Positions 17,128 to 24,608 of a stretch of DNA of 64,000 nucleotides are shown one piece after another. A program made the position numbers and the translations under genes. Position 1 is the stretch's first letter, and every line of letters begins with the position of its first letter. A model generated the notes under the pieces. That model was not told where the DNA came from and did no database searches. It saw only the letters and a program-made list of their open reading frames with translations. The DNA comes from Actinocatenispora sera (GTDB lineage Bacteria > Actinomycetota > Actinomycetes > Mycobacteriales > Micromonosporaceae), in contig NZ_AP023354.1 of NCBI RefSeq assembly GCF_018324685.1, positions 1,302,001-1,366,000 of the forward strand. The letters run 5' to 3'.

Positions 17128-17347
17128 CGGCTCCTCCTCGGCATCCGTGACCCCGATGGTATCGGGCGAGACCACTCCCGTCGGCAGGAGCGTTCCTCCT
17201 CGTGTTAGGCTTTCGCCGCTGTCTGAGCTTGCACCATGTAGCTCGGAGAGCGGACCCGGGGCCATCGGCATCCTGGTCCGGCGGGCACTGTAACCTATGT
17301 ACCCGCGAACGCCCCCGGAAATCCATGTGGATCACGGGTGCGGCCAC

Positions 17348-17430
17348 GGGGAAGTGGCGGAATGGCAGACGCGCACGGTTCAGGTCCGTGTGCCCGAAAG
17401 GGCGTGAGGGTTCAACTCCCTCCTTCCCCA
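17348..17430 (+). tRNA. tRNA-Leu (CAG)
   Basis: 83 nt. The acceptor stem GGGGAAG pairs with CTTCCCC (17423-17429), with discriminator A17430. The anticodon loop TTCAGGT holds CAG at 17381-17383, closed by CACGG/CCGTG. A long variable arm (TGCCCGAAAGGGCGT) marks it as class II, and the T-arm is GAGGGTTCAACTCCCTC. No CCA is encoded. It decodes CUG, the dominant Leu codon in this genome. It is transcribed away from fhaA. Confidence 0.96.
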
Positions 17431-17431
17431 C

Positions 17432-17516
17432 CGGATGGCGTTGGCGGTCTGTGCTCGCAGGAAGCGCGAGCGCAGGCCGCCATCCTTATGCCAGCCCGGG
17501 GGGCCGAGCCCCCCGG
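17432..17516. terminator. Two hairpins downstream of tRNA-Leu
   Basis: An imperfect long stem spans 17432-17485, with GGATGGCG near one end and CGCCATCC near the other. A second stem has CCGGGGGG at 17496-17503 and CCCCCCGG at 17509-17516. They lie right after the tRNA and before the convergent SDR gene, so transcription termination is plausible. Confidence 0.55.
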
Positions 17517-17554
17517 ACCCCCGCGTTGCGAGTTCCTCGGCGCCCAGCCCTGCC

Positions 17555-17677
17555 GGGCGTGGTCTTCGACCAGCGACCGGCTGGGCCGGCCCGCTTCGCG
17601 GGCGGGCACCGTGGTGCTGCTGGGCGTGGTCTTCGACCAGCGACCGGCTGGGCCGGCCCGCTTCGCGGGCGGGCACC
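17555..17677. repeat. Two identical 56-bp repeats with internal hairpins
   Basis: Copies at 17555-17610 and 17622-17677 are identical (67-bp period). Each contains GGTCTTCGACC and GCCCGCTTCGCGGGC, both hairpin-forming. The second is followed by TTTTT, so it may also terminate transcription from the tRNA side. Confidence 0.9.
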
Positions 17678-17687
17678 TTTTTGGTCT

Positions 17688-18476
17688 TCAGGCGGTCTTG
17701 ATCGTGCCGCCGTCGATCACGAAATCGGAGCCGATGATGTTGCCGGCCGCCTCGGAGGCGAGGAACGTGACCAGCGCCGCCACCTCCGCCGGTTCGGTGA
17801 TCCGCGGTGAGGCCATCCCGAACTGCTGCGGAATCGCGGCCAGGAAGTCCTGGTGGGCGACCCCGTTGGCGGCGGCCAGCTTCGCGCCGAACCCGTGCTC
17901 GCCGCGCCACAGCGAGCTGCCGACGACACCCGGCGACACCGTGTTGGCCCGGATGCCGCGCGGCGCGTACTCCTCGCTCAGCCGCTTGCTGAACGCGGTG
18001 AGTGCCGCCTTGGCCTCGCCGTAGCCGACCGGACTGGTGGCCGGCAGCCGGGAGTTGATCGACGAGATGCTGACGATCGCGCCGCGCCGGTCGAGCAGGC
18101 TCGGCAGCGCCGCGCGGGTCGTCCACACCGCGCTGAACAGGTTGAGGTCGAACATCCGACGCCACTGCTCGTCGTCGATGTCGAGCACGCCGCCGAGGGT
18201 CATCCGGTCGGCGTCGCCGCCGCCGACGTTGTTGACCAGGATGTCGATCCCGCCAAGTTCGGCCAGCGCGGCGTCCACCACGGACGTCGCGCCCGCGCGG
18301 GTGGACAGGTCGACGGCGACGGTCGCCGCCGCGTACTTCTCCAGCTCCGGCGTGATCGTACGGGCGGCGCCCAGTACCCGGACGCCCTCGCTGGCGAGCG
18401 CCTCGACGACGGCGAGGCCGATGCCGCGGCTGGCGCCGGTGACCACGGCGGTCTTCCCGGTGAGTGCGAGTTCCAT
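17688..18476 (-). CDS. Short-chain dehydrogenase/reductase
   Basis: 262 aa classical SDR from ATG 18476 (GGAACCCCC upstream). The NAD(P) loop is TGASRGIG near residue 13, then NNVGGG, the catalytic Ser in VSISSINS, and Tyr/Lys in GYGEAKAAL. The C-terminal GSDFVIDGGTIKTA is typical. It follows a TetR gene on the same strand; both have a similar palindromic site before them, so the TetR protein probably represses this enzyme. Substrate unknown. Confidence 0.93.
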   Translation of the reverse strand: MELALTGKTAVVTGASRGIGLAVVEALASEGVRVLGAARTITPELEKYAAATVAVDLSTRAGATSVVDAALAELGGIDILVNNVGGGDADRMTLGGVLDIDDEQWRRMFDLNLFSAVWTTRAALPSLLDRRGAIVSISSINSRLPATSPVGYGEAKAALTAFSKRLSEEYAPRGIRANTVSPGVVGSSLWRGEHGFGAKLAAANGVAHQDFLAAIPQQFGMASPRITEPAEVAALVTFLASEAAGNIIGSDFVIDGGTIKTA

Positions 18477-18490
18477 CGGGGGTTCCTTTC

Positions 18491-18508
18491 TTGACCTACA
18501 GGACAAAA
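18491..18508. promoter_or_regulatory. Probable TetR operator before the SDR gene
   Basis: TTGACCTACAGGACAAAA carries the imperfect palindrome TGACCTACAGGACA. A related site, with GACCTAGGGGTCAAAA, precedes the neighbouring TetR gene at 19145-19164. The shared spacing and orientation suggest one regulator for both. Confidence 0.6.
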
Positions 18509-18550
18509 ATTGAGGCACACGCCGGCCCGACCAGGGAGGTACGAGAGAGG

Positions 18551-19126
18551 TCAGAGTCCGGCGAGGGCCGAGTCGATGATGCGATGCAGCATGGGTGCGT
18601 CGTTCGTCTTCGCCATGACCCGCAGGCCGACGATCGTGTTCATCAGGAACTCCGCGTACGCGCGGGGGTCGACGTCGGGGTCGACGTCGCCGTCCCGGCG
18701 GCCGCGGGCGATCCGGTCGGCGAGTGCGGTGATGGTGTGCTCCTGCATCCGTTGTACCGCGCGCTGGATCTCCGGGTCCTGCGCGGCCAGCTCGACCGAC
18801 GTGTTCACGGCGAGGCAGCCGCGGCGCACCGGGCCGGCCAGGTCCGCCTCGATCAGCGATCGCAGGAAGCCGGCGATGGCCTCGCGGGTACCCACCGGCT
18901 TCGACAGGTGCTGCTCGGCGAACTCGACGCCGAGCATGTCGTAGCGGGTCAGCGCGCGATCGAACAGGTCACGCTTGCTGGTGAAGGCGTTGTAGAGGCT
19001 GCCCTTTCCGATCCCGGTCGCCGCCGCAAGTTGGGCCGGCGAGGTGTTGAAGTAACCGTTGGTCCAGAACGCGTCCATCGCACGATCGATCACCTCGTCG
19101 TCGTCGAACTTCCGCGGCCTGGCCAT
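18551..19126 (-). CDS. TetR family transcriptional regulator
   Basis: 191 aa. N-terminal HTH: VIDRAMDAFWTNGYFNTSPA then TGIGKGSLYNAFTSKRDLF. The C-terminal domain has RRGCLAVNTSVELA, typical of the AcrR-like TetR_C group that responds to small organics. It lies 74 bp upstream of the SDR on the same strand. Sites at 19145-19164 and 18491-18508 suggest autoregulation and control of the SDR. Confidence 0.93.
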   Translation of the reverse strand: MARPRKFDDDEVIDRAMDAFWTNGYFNTSPAQLAAATGIGKGSLYNAFTSKRDLFDRALTRYDMLGVEFAEQHLSKPVGTREAIAGFLRSLIEADLAGPVRRGCLAVNTSVELAAQDPEIQRAVQRMQEHTITALADRIARGRRDGDVDPDVDPRAYAEFLMNTIVGLRVMAKTNDAPMLHRIIDSALAGL

Positions 19127-19144
19127 GCCACCACGCTAACAGTT

Positions 19145-19164
19145 CTAGACCTAGGGGTCAAAAA
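19145..19164. promoter_or_regulatory. Probable TetR operator before the regulator gene
   Basis: CTAGACCTAGGGGTCAAAAA contains GACC-N4-GGTC. It lies 19 bp upstream of the TetR start and resembles the site before the SDR at 18491-18508. Confidence 0.6.
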
Positions 19165-19211
19165 CAGGGCCGAGGCGCGGGACGACGCTCAGGCCAGGCA
19201 GCACCCCGCGG

Positions 19212-20072
19212 TCAGGCCGGTAGACCGACCAGTCGCGCCGATGTCGTCCACAGCCGGTCGCCGCGCGCGGGATCGGTGGTGTGCGGGGCGGTCTCGACCG
19301 GCTTGCGATCCACGAAGAACCGGCCGGTCACGCCGGCCAGCTCCGGCGCGGTCGCCAGCCAGGCCGGGGTGTCGGCGCCGACCTCCGGGCCGGGCAGCGA
19401 CGCCAGGTCGAGCTCGAACGTACGGGCGACGATCTCGCGCACCTCGGGCGCCTCACCGGCGAGGCCGGTACCGCCGATGATGCCGGGATGCGCGCCGTTG
19501 ACCGTGACGCCGGTGCCGGCCAACCGGCGGGCCAGCGCGAACACGAACATCGCGTTCATGTTCTTGGTCCGCCCGTACGCGCGGAACGGGCGCAGGCCGA
19601 TCGGCTCCCCGAGCCGCTCCGGGTGCTCGAAGAGCAGGTCGTCCAGGTCGACCGGGGACCGGGCGAGCGACACCGGGTCGGCGCCGACCACGACGAACCG
19701 GGCCCGGTCGACCGCGTCGGCCAGCAACCGCAGCAGCAGGTACGGGGCGAGGTGGTTGACGGTGAGCACCCGCGGCACGCCGCCGGTACGGCGGTCCAGC
19801 GGCGTCACGAGGGCCGCGTTGCTGATCACGGCGTCCGGCGGCGCGGTCGCCAGCAGCCGGTCGGCGAGCGCGCGGACCTGGTCGAGTTCGGCGAGGTCGG
19901 CGCGCTCCAGGGTCAGCTCCGCGTCGGGTACCGCGGCGGCGATCCGGTCGCGCGCGGCCCGCAGTCGCTCGTCGCTGCGCCCGACCAGGGTGACAGTGGC
20001 ACCCTCGCTCGCGAGGCGGCGGGCGACGGCCTCGCCGATCCCGTTGGTGGCGCCGGTGACGACTGCTCGCAT
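19212..20072 (-). CDS. SDR-family oxidoreductase (retinol dehydrogenase-like)
   Basis: 286 aa. The cofactor loop TGATNGIGEAV and the dinucleotide strand LVGRSDERL are clear, as is the YGRTKNMNAMFVF catalytic Tyr/Lys. The usual catalytic Ser strand (VNVSS) reads RFVVVGADPVS, so the expected Ser is not at its normal place. It is divergent from a TetR gene with two perfect palindromes between them. Substrate unknown; activity may be altered by the missing Ser. Confidence 0.88.
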   Translation of the reverse strand: MRAVVTGATNGIGEAVARRLASEGATVTLVGRSDERLRAARDRIAAAVPDAELTLERADLAELDQVRALADRLLATAPPDAVISNAALVTPLDRRTGGVPRVLTVNHLAPYLLLRLLADAVDRARFVVVGADPVSLARSPVDLDDLLFEHPERLGEPIGLRPFRAYGRTKNMNAMFVFALARRLAGTGVTVNGAHPGIIGGTGLAGEAPEVREIVARTFELDLASLPGPEVGADTPAWLATAPELAGVTGRFFVDRKPVETAPHTTDPARGDRLWTTSARLVGLPA

Positions 20073-20085
20073 GGGGTTCCTCCTC

Positions 20086-20132
20086 AGGTTGACGACGTCA
20101 ACCTAACCGCACGAGGTTGACAACGTCAACCA
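20086..20132. promoter_or_regulatory. Two tandem palindromic operators between divergent SDR and TetR
   Basis: AGGTTGACGACGTCAACCT at 20086-20104 and GGTTGACAACGTCAACC at 20115-20131 are both palindromes with arms GGTTGAC/GTCAACC. Their centres are 28 bp apart. The second overlaps the region just upstream of the TetR start. Strong candidates for cooperative binding by the TetR protein at 20150. Confidence 0.85.
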
Positions 20133-20149
20133 GGGATAGGGTGGCGACC

Positions 20150-20719
20150 GTGCCCCGGACGACCCGCGATCTGCTGCTCGACGCCGCCGAACAGCTGCTC
20201 GACGCCGGCGGCGTCGAGGCGGTGACATTGCGCGAGGTCGGCCACCGGTCCGGCGTCTCGCACAACGCGCCGTACAAGCACTTCCGCAACAAGGAGGCGC
20301 TGCTCGCCGCGATCGCCGCCCGCGAACTGCGCCGCCGCCGGGACCGGCTCACCACCGCCCTCGCCGGCACCGAGCCGCCCGAGCAGGTACTGCGCCGCTC
20401 ACTGCAGCGCTACGCCGAATGGGCGCAGGAGTACCCGGCCCGGTTCAAGCTGATCTACGGGCGCTGGACCACGTCCTCCGACGAACTCGCCGAGGCCGCC
20501 CACGCCGCCTCCGCGCAGCTGCTCACTGCGGTACGCGCGGCGCAGGCCACCGGCGCGCTCCCGCCCGGCGACCCGGACCGGCTGCTCGCGCTGCTCCGCG
20601 CCCTCGCGCACGGTGCCGCGGACCTCGCCCTCGCCGGCCATCTCGCCCCCGACGGCAAGGGTCACGCCGACGCCCCCGGCCTCATCGACGACCTCCTCCA
20701 CTACCTCCGCCCGGCCTGA
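20150..20719 (+). CDS. TetR family transcriptional regulator
   Basis: 189 aa from GTG 20150; a TTG 33 bp upstream lies inside the operator and is less likely. HTH: LLLDAAEQLLDAGGVEAVTL then REVGHRSGVSHNAPYKHF. The C-terminal domain is TetR_C_33-like (EWAQEYPARFKLIYGRW). Divergent from the SDR at 19212 with a twin operator between them, so it probably represses both. Confidence 0.93.
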   Translation: MPRTTRDLLLDAAEQLLDAGGVEAVTLREVGHRSGVSHNAPYKHFRNKEALLAAIAARELRRRRDRLTTALAGTEPPEQVLRRSLQRYAEWAQEYPARFKLIYGRWTTSSDELAEAAHAASAQLLTAVRAAQATGALPPGDPDRLLALLRALAHGAADLALAGHLAPDGKGHADAPGLIDDLLHYLRPA

Positions 20720-20790
20720 GACCCGGCGTCCGTTCGGATCGGTTCGGCAGCGGTGCCCGCTCATCGGCCGAGGGTGCGTGATCCGCTCGG

Positions 20791-21165
20791 CTACCGCTGG
20801 ACTCGTGCGTTGCCCAGCGCCGTTGCCAGCGCCTTCTCGTAGGTCTTCCGGGCCGCGCGATGGCTGGCCCGACCGGCCTCGGTGATGCTGGTGAAGACGC
20901 CGCGCCGGTCGGCCTCGCAGAGGTAGCGGGCGAGCAGCCCGGTCGATTCGAGGCGGGCGACGAGCCGACTGGTCGTGCTCTGCGGCAGCTCGACCGCCTC
21001 CGCCAACCGCTGCATCCGAGCGTGCCCGTGTTCGGCGAGGACCGCCATGATCGCGTACTCGGAGATGCCGATCCCGTGCTGTTCCCGCACTGCGGCCTCG
21101 ACCGCCGCCTCGACCTTGGTGTGCAGCCGGTGCAGTTCGTTCCAGCGCTCGCTGACGGTCGCCAT
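20791..21165 (-). CDS. MarR family transcriptional regulator
   Basis: 124 aa, a short MarR. Winged helix: ISEYAIMAVLAEHGHARMQR, LAEAVELPQSTTSRLVARLE, and the wing DRRGVFTSITEAGR. Divergent from a medium-chain quinone oxidoreductase, which it likely controls. The intergenic region carries a 13-bp direct repeat (21196-21222). Confidence 0.92.
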   Translation of the reverse strand: MATVSERWNELHRLHTKVEAAVEAAVREQHGIGISEYAIMAVLAEHGHARMQRLAEAVELPQSTTSRLVARLESTGLLARYLCEADRRGVFTSITEAGRASHRAARKTYEKALATALGNARVQR

Positions 21166-21195
21166 CGGTACTCCTCCCGGTTCTTGTCAAAACTA

Positions 21196-21222
21196 CATCC
21201 ATGCGGAAACATCTAGGCGGAA
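21196..21222. promoter_or_regulatory. Direct repeat, possible MarR binding region
   Basis: CATCCATGCGGAA (21196-21208) and CATCTAGGCGGAA (21210-21222) are tandem half-site-like repeats in the short divergent promoter region between the MarR and oxidoreductase genes. Confidence 0.5.
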
Positions 21223-21254
21223 CTTTTTCACTTGGATGAATTTGAGGAGGCGGC

Positions 21255-22223
21255 ATGCGCGCGATCGGCTTCACGGTCAACGGTGGTGAACTCGTGGAGT
21301 TCGACCGGCCGATCCCCACGCCCGGGCCGGACGAGGTCGTCGTCCGGGTCTCGTACGCCGGGGTGAACTTCGCCGAGCTCCAGCACTGGCGCGGCGACTT
21401 CGGGCCGGCCGAGCCCGGGGGCGACGTACCCGGGTTGGAGGCGGCCGGCATCGTGGCCCGGGTCGGCTCCGAGGTCACGGGGATCGCAGCCGGTGCGGCG
21501 GTGACCGCCTACCTGCCCGGCTTCGGCGGGTACGCCGAGTACGTGGTCGCGCCGGCCGCCTTCACCTACCCGATCGGGAGCCTCGACCCCATCATCGCCG
21601 CCGCGGCGCCGACGGTCCTGACCACCGCGTACGGATTGCTCGCCGGGGTCGGCCGGGTCCGGCGGCACGACAGCGTCCTCATCCACTCCGCGGCCGGCGG
21701 GGTCGGGTCGGTCGCCGCGCAGCTGGCCCGCGAGCTCGGCGCCGACTTGGTCCTGGGCACCGTCGGTGCGCCGGACAAGGCGGTGTACGCCGGGCAGTTC
21801 GGCTACGACGAGGTGCTCCCGCGCGACGCGTTCGCCGACCGGGTACGGCAACTCACCGGGGGTCGCGGCGTCGATCTCGTACTGGACCCCGTGGGCGGGC
21901 CGGCCCGGGCGACGAGCCTGGACGTGCTCGCACCGCTCGGGCGGCTCGCGGCGTACGGGGATGCCGGCGGGTACCCCGACCTGACGCTGCCCGTCCAGCC
22001 GTTGTGGAAGGGCAACCGGTCGGTCGGTGGGTTCAACATCGGCGACCTGGCTCGCCGCGCCCCGCACCTGGTCACCGAGTTCGGCCGCGCGGCCCTCGAC
22101 CTGCTGGCGGCCGGCCGGATCCACGTGGACGTCACCGAGGTACTGCCGCTCGCGGACGCGCGGCGGGCGCTGGACCGGCTGGCCGCTCGGGCCAGCCGCG
22201 GCAAGCTGGTGCTCTCGGTCTGA
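21255..22223 (+). CDS. Zinc-independent medium-chain dehydrogenase (NADPH:quinone reductase-like)
   Basis: 322 aa. GroES-like N-terminal domain (VVVRVSYAGVNFAELQHWRG), then a Rossmann domain with HSAAGGVGSVAAQLAREL. It lacks the structural-zinc Cys cluster, as in quinone oxidoreductase/zeta-crystallin proteins. GAGGAGGC precedes the ATG. These enzymes reduce quinones or enones with NADPH. The divergent MarR regulator suggests induction by its substrate. Confidence 0.92.
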   Translation: MRAIGFTVNGGELVEFDRPIPTPGPDEVVVRVSYAGVNFAELQHWRGDFGPAEPGGDVPGLEAAGIVARVGSEVTGIAAGAAVTAYLPGFGGYAEYVVAPAAFTYPIGSLDPIIAAAAPTVLTTAYGLLAGVGRVRRHDSVLIHSAAGGVGSVAAQLARELGADLVLGTVGAPDKAVYAGQFGYDEVLPRDAFADRVRQLTGGRGVDLVLDPVGGPARATSLDVLAPLGRLAAYGDAGGYPDLTLPVQPLWKGNRSVGGFNIGDLARRAPHLVTEFGRAALDLLAAGRIHVDVTEVLPLADARRALDRLAARASRGKLVLSV

Positions 22224-22303
22224 GCCGGCAGGTCGTCGGCTCCGCTCAGCCGGTGGTCGGCGAGCGCCGGCAGCATCGGGGCTTGAGGCCGGGCATGGTC
22301 GGG

Positions 22304-22747
22304 TCAGCAGGTGGGGTCGGTGGCGTCGTGCAGGGCGACGAGGAGGCGGGTGAGTTCGGCCCGGTCGGTCGGGGAGAGGGCGAGGAACAGGTCCTCGGCG
22401 GCCTGCCGGCGGGTGTCCCGCAGTTGCTGGAGCAGCTCGGTACCGGCGGGGGTGAGGACGACGAGCACCGAGCGCCGGTCGTCCGGGTCGGGGCTGCGGG
22501 CGACGAGGCCGAGCTCCTCCAACGCGTCCACGACCGCGGTGGCGGAGCGCGGCACGATGTCGAGCCGGGCGGCGAGCGCGACGATGCGCAGCGGGCGGTC
22601 GCTGTGTGAGATGACCCGCAGCGCGCGGGCCTGCGCCGGGGTCAGCCCGACCGGGGCGAGGTGCTCGGCGGACCGATGCCGGATCCGTTTGCCCAGCCGG
22701 AAGAACAGGTCGGCGAGCTGCGCGGTCGAACTGTCGGGCGTGGTCAC
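22304..22747 (-). CDS. MarR family transcriptional regulator
   Basis: 147 aa from GTG 22747 with AGGAG upstream. Winged helix: LTPAQARALRVISHSDRPLR, LAARLDIVPRSATAVVDALE and wing DPDDRRSVLVVLTPAG. This regulator type usually sits divergently beside an ABC exporter. Here an IS200/IS605 element lies between it and the ABC exporter at 24609. A 19-bp palindrome at 24586-24604 may be its operator. Confidence 0.92.
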   Translation of the reverse strand: MTTPDSSTAQLADLFFRLGKRIRHRSAEHLAPVGLTPAQARALRVISHSDRPLRIVALAARLDIVPRSATAVVDALEELGLVARSPDPDDRRSVLVVLTPAGTELLQQLRDTRRQAAEDLFLALSPTDRAELTRLLVALHDATDPTC

Positions 22748-22784
22748 CGTCGACTCCTGGTGCTGCTGCTCGGGTGTCGGTAGT

Positions 22785-22950
22785 TTGACATCCTCCCTGC
22801 CCTAGAGGGCGGAGATTCCCTCCACGCTGCGCATGGAACACGCGGCGCCCGGGTGGGTTACCGCTTCACGGCGCTGCGCCGGCACGGATGCCGGTCTTAC
22901 CTGCGCTCCACGGTCGTTTGAGTTGTCCGCCTGCCCGGCGGCCAACACGT
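22785..22950 (-). ncRNA. Predicted TnpB right-end RNA (omega/reRNA)
   Basis: In IS200/IS605 elements the guide RNA scaffold is transcribed from the tnpB 3' end through the right end. Here the tnpB stop lies inside the right-end stem, as expected. The guide would be read from the flank at about 22784 downward (marR promoter side). The 5' limit is a guess from the family; no conserved scaffold could be computed. Confidence 0.35.
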
Positions 22951-24037
22951 TGATTGCAGCGTTGATGTCCCGGTCGTGGACGGCGCCACACAGGCAGGTC
23001 CACGACCGCATGTGCAGCGGCTTGCGTTCGGATACGACACCACACGTTGAGCACATGCGGGTCGACGGGAACCACCGGCCTACCCGCCCGAAGGACCGCC
23101 CGTACCGGGCGGCCTTGTACTCCAGCATCGCCGTGAACTGCGCCCAGCCCGCGTCGTGCACCGACTTCGCGAGCCGGGTCCGGCTCAGACCGGCCACGCA
23201 CAGGTCCTCGACGTACACCGCTTGGTTGTCACCGATGATCGTCGTGGACAGCTTGTGGTGGTGGTCTCGCCGCGCGTCTGCCACCTTGGCGTGCGCCTTG
23301 GCGACACGAACGACGGCCTTCTTCCGGTTGTTGCTGCCCTTGGCCTTGCGAGACAGAGCGCGCTGCACCTTGCGGAGTTTTCGTTCGGCACGGCGCAGGA
23401 ACTTCGGGGATGCGATCTTCCGGCCGTCGGAGAGCACAGCGAAGTGGGTCAGGCCCAGGTCGATACCCACCTGAGACTCAACCGGCGGCAACGTCTCGTC
23501 GTCGGCTGTGGTCACCACCAACGACGCGAAGTACCGGCCGGCCGGGTCCTTGATGACCGCCACGCTCGACGGCGCCGACGGCAGCTTCCGCGACCAGCGC
23601 ACCGCAAGGTCGCCGATCTTCGGCAGCCGCAGCCTGCCGTTGTCCAGCAACCGGAACCGGGAGTTCTTGGTGAACCGGATGGCCTGCCGGTGGTCCTTAC
23701 GTGACCGGAACCGGGGCGGAGCCAGCTTGCGGCCGTTGCGGCGGCCGGTGACCGAGGCGAAGAAGTTGCGGAACGCTGCGTTGAGATCTGCGAGGGCCTG
23801 CTGCAACACCACTGCCGAGACGTCGCCCAGCCACGCCCGTTCGGGCGTGGCCTTGGCCTCGGTGATGATCCGCTTGGACAGCTCGGCGTCCGAGAGGTAC
23901 GGCAGCCCAGCCTCGCGGGCCTGTTGCCGTGCGCGCAGCGCGTCGTTGTACACCACCCGCGCGCACCCGAAAGCCCGCGCCAGCGCGATCTGCTGGCCGG
24001 GCGTCGGGTAAACGCGGAACTGGTAACGGAGCTGCAC
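22802..24037 (-). CDS. tnpB: TnpB, RNA-guided endonuclease of IS200/IS605 element
   Basis: 411 aa from GTG 24037. An N-terminal OrfB HTH region starts QLRYQFRVYPTPGQQIALA. The split RuvC residues are all present: Asp193 (GIDLGLTHF), Glu277 (VYVEDL) and Asp357 (HDRDINAAIN). The zinc finger has Cys329, Cys332, Cys348 and Cys350. Length and spacing match active TnpB such as that of ISDra2. It cuts DNA next to a TAM using the right-end RNA and helps retain the element. Head-to-head with tnpA, 25 bp apart. The family also matches IS1341-type OrfB. Confidence 0.93.
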   Translation of the reverse strand: MQLRYQFRVYPTPGQQIALARAFGCARVVYNDALRARQQAREAGLPYLSDAELSKRIITEAKATPERAWLGDVSAVVLQQALADLNAAFRNFFASVTGRRNGRKLAPPRFRSRKDHRQAIRFTKNSRFRLLDNGRLRLPKIGDLAVRWSRKLPSAPSSVAVIKDPAGRYFASLVVTTADDETLPPVESQVGIDLGLTHFAVLSDGRKIASPKFLRRAERKLRKVQRALSRKAKGSNNRKKAVVRVAKAHAKVADARRDHHHKLSTTIIGDNQAVYVEDLCVAGLSRTRLAKSVHDAGWAQFTAMLEYKAARYGRSFGRVGRWFPSTRMCSTCGVVSERKPLHMRSWTCLCGAVHDRDINAAINVLAAGQADNSNDRGAQVRPASVPAQRREAVTHPGAACSMRSVEGISAL

Positions 24038-24062
24038 GATCGATACTCTACCATATTGGTTT

Positions 24063-24479
24063 ATGGCTGAACTTGAAGACATTCGCACTGGCAGACACTG
24101 CATTTTTGTCATGCACGTCCACTTGGTTTTCGTCACGAAGTTCCGGCACAAGGTGTTCACCGACCGGCACCTGACCCGGACCGAACAGATCATGCGGGAC
24201 GTCTGCCATGACTTCGAGGCCGAGCTGGTCGAGTTCAACGGCGAGAACAACCACGTCCACCTGCTGGTCAACTACCCACCCAAAGTCGCCGTGGCCCGCC
24301 TGGTCAACTCCCTCAAGGGCGTGTCCTCTCGGCGGCTGCGGCAGGAGTTCCCCGACCTTGTGCGCCACTACTACCGGGCCAACAAGTTGTGGTCAGGCTC
24401 GTACTTCGCGGGCTCCGTTGCCGGGGCACCACTGAGCATCGTGCGTCAGTACATCGAACAGCAGAACCATCCCGGTTAA
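24063..24479 (+). CDS. tnpA: TnpA, IS200-type HUH/Y1 transposase
   Basis: 138 aa, normal length. The HUH motif is His64-Val-His66 in NNHVHLLVN, and the catalytic Tyr130 is in IVRQYIEQQ. It is a single-strand peel-and-paste transposase acting on the hairpins at the element ends. The start is divergent from tnpB. No frameshift or truncation is seen, so the element may be mobile. Confidence 0.95.
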   Translation: MAELEDIRTGRHCIFVMHVHLVFVTKFRHKVFTDRHLTRTEQIMRDVCHDFEAELVEFNGENNHVHLLVNYPPKVAVARLVNSLKGVSSRRLRQEFPDLVRHYYRANKLWSGSYFAGSVAGAPLSIVRQYIEQQNHPG

Positions 24480-24585
24480 GGCACTGCCCGGGCCTTCACG
24501 GCCCTCCGGTGCGGGCACTCACCCCCGGCCTGAAGGCCGGAGCACTGGCCGCACTCCCGGTAGCGGCCGGAACATGATTGCGAGT

Positions 24586-24604
24586 CTACCTCTTTAAGAG
24601 CTAG
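24586..24604. promoter_or_regulatory. 19-bp palindrome, probable MarR operator of the ABC exporter
   Basis: CTACCTCTTTAAGAGCTAG has arms CTAnCTCTT/AAGAGnTAG about a central T. It ends 4 bp before the GTG start of the ABC gene, where a repressor would block transcription or initiation. The MarR gene at 22304 is the likely owner, now separated by the insertion sequence. Confidence 0.7.
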
Positions 24605-24608
24605 TCTC

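Larger units (their letters stand above)
22785..24574. mobile_element. IS200/IS605-family insertion sequence with tnpA and tnpB
   Basis: Divergent tnpA (+) and tnpB (-) are flanked by subterminal hairpins rather than terminal inverted repeats. The right end, beside the tnpB stop, has the GCCCT-AG-AGGGC stem (22799-22810) and a TTGACATCC terminus (TCAA on the minus strand). The left end beyond tnpA has stems at 24490-24504, 24525-24540 (CCGGCC-TGAA-GGCCGG) and 24547-24568. The exact left boundary, near 24574, is uncertain. Confidence 0.88.

Noticed and set aside
17348-17690. tRNA-Leu as an integration site of a genomic island
   Set aside because: No integrase, no duplicated tRNA 3' end, and the downstream gene is an ordinary SDR.
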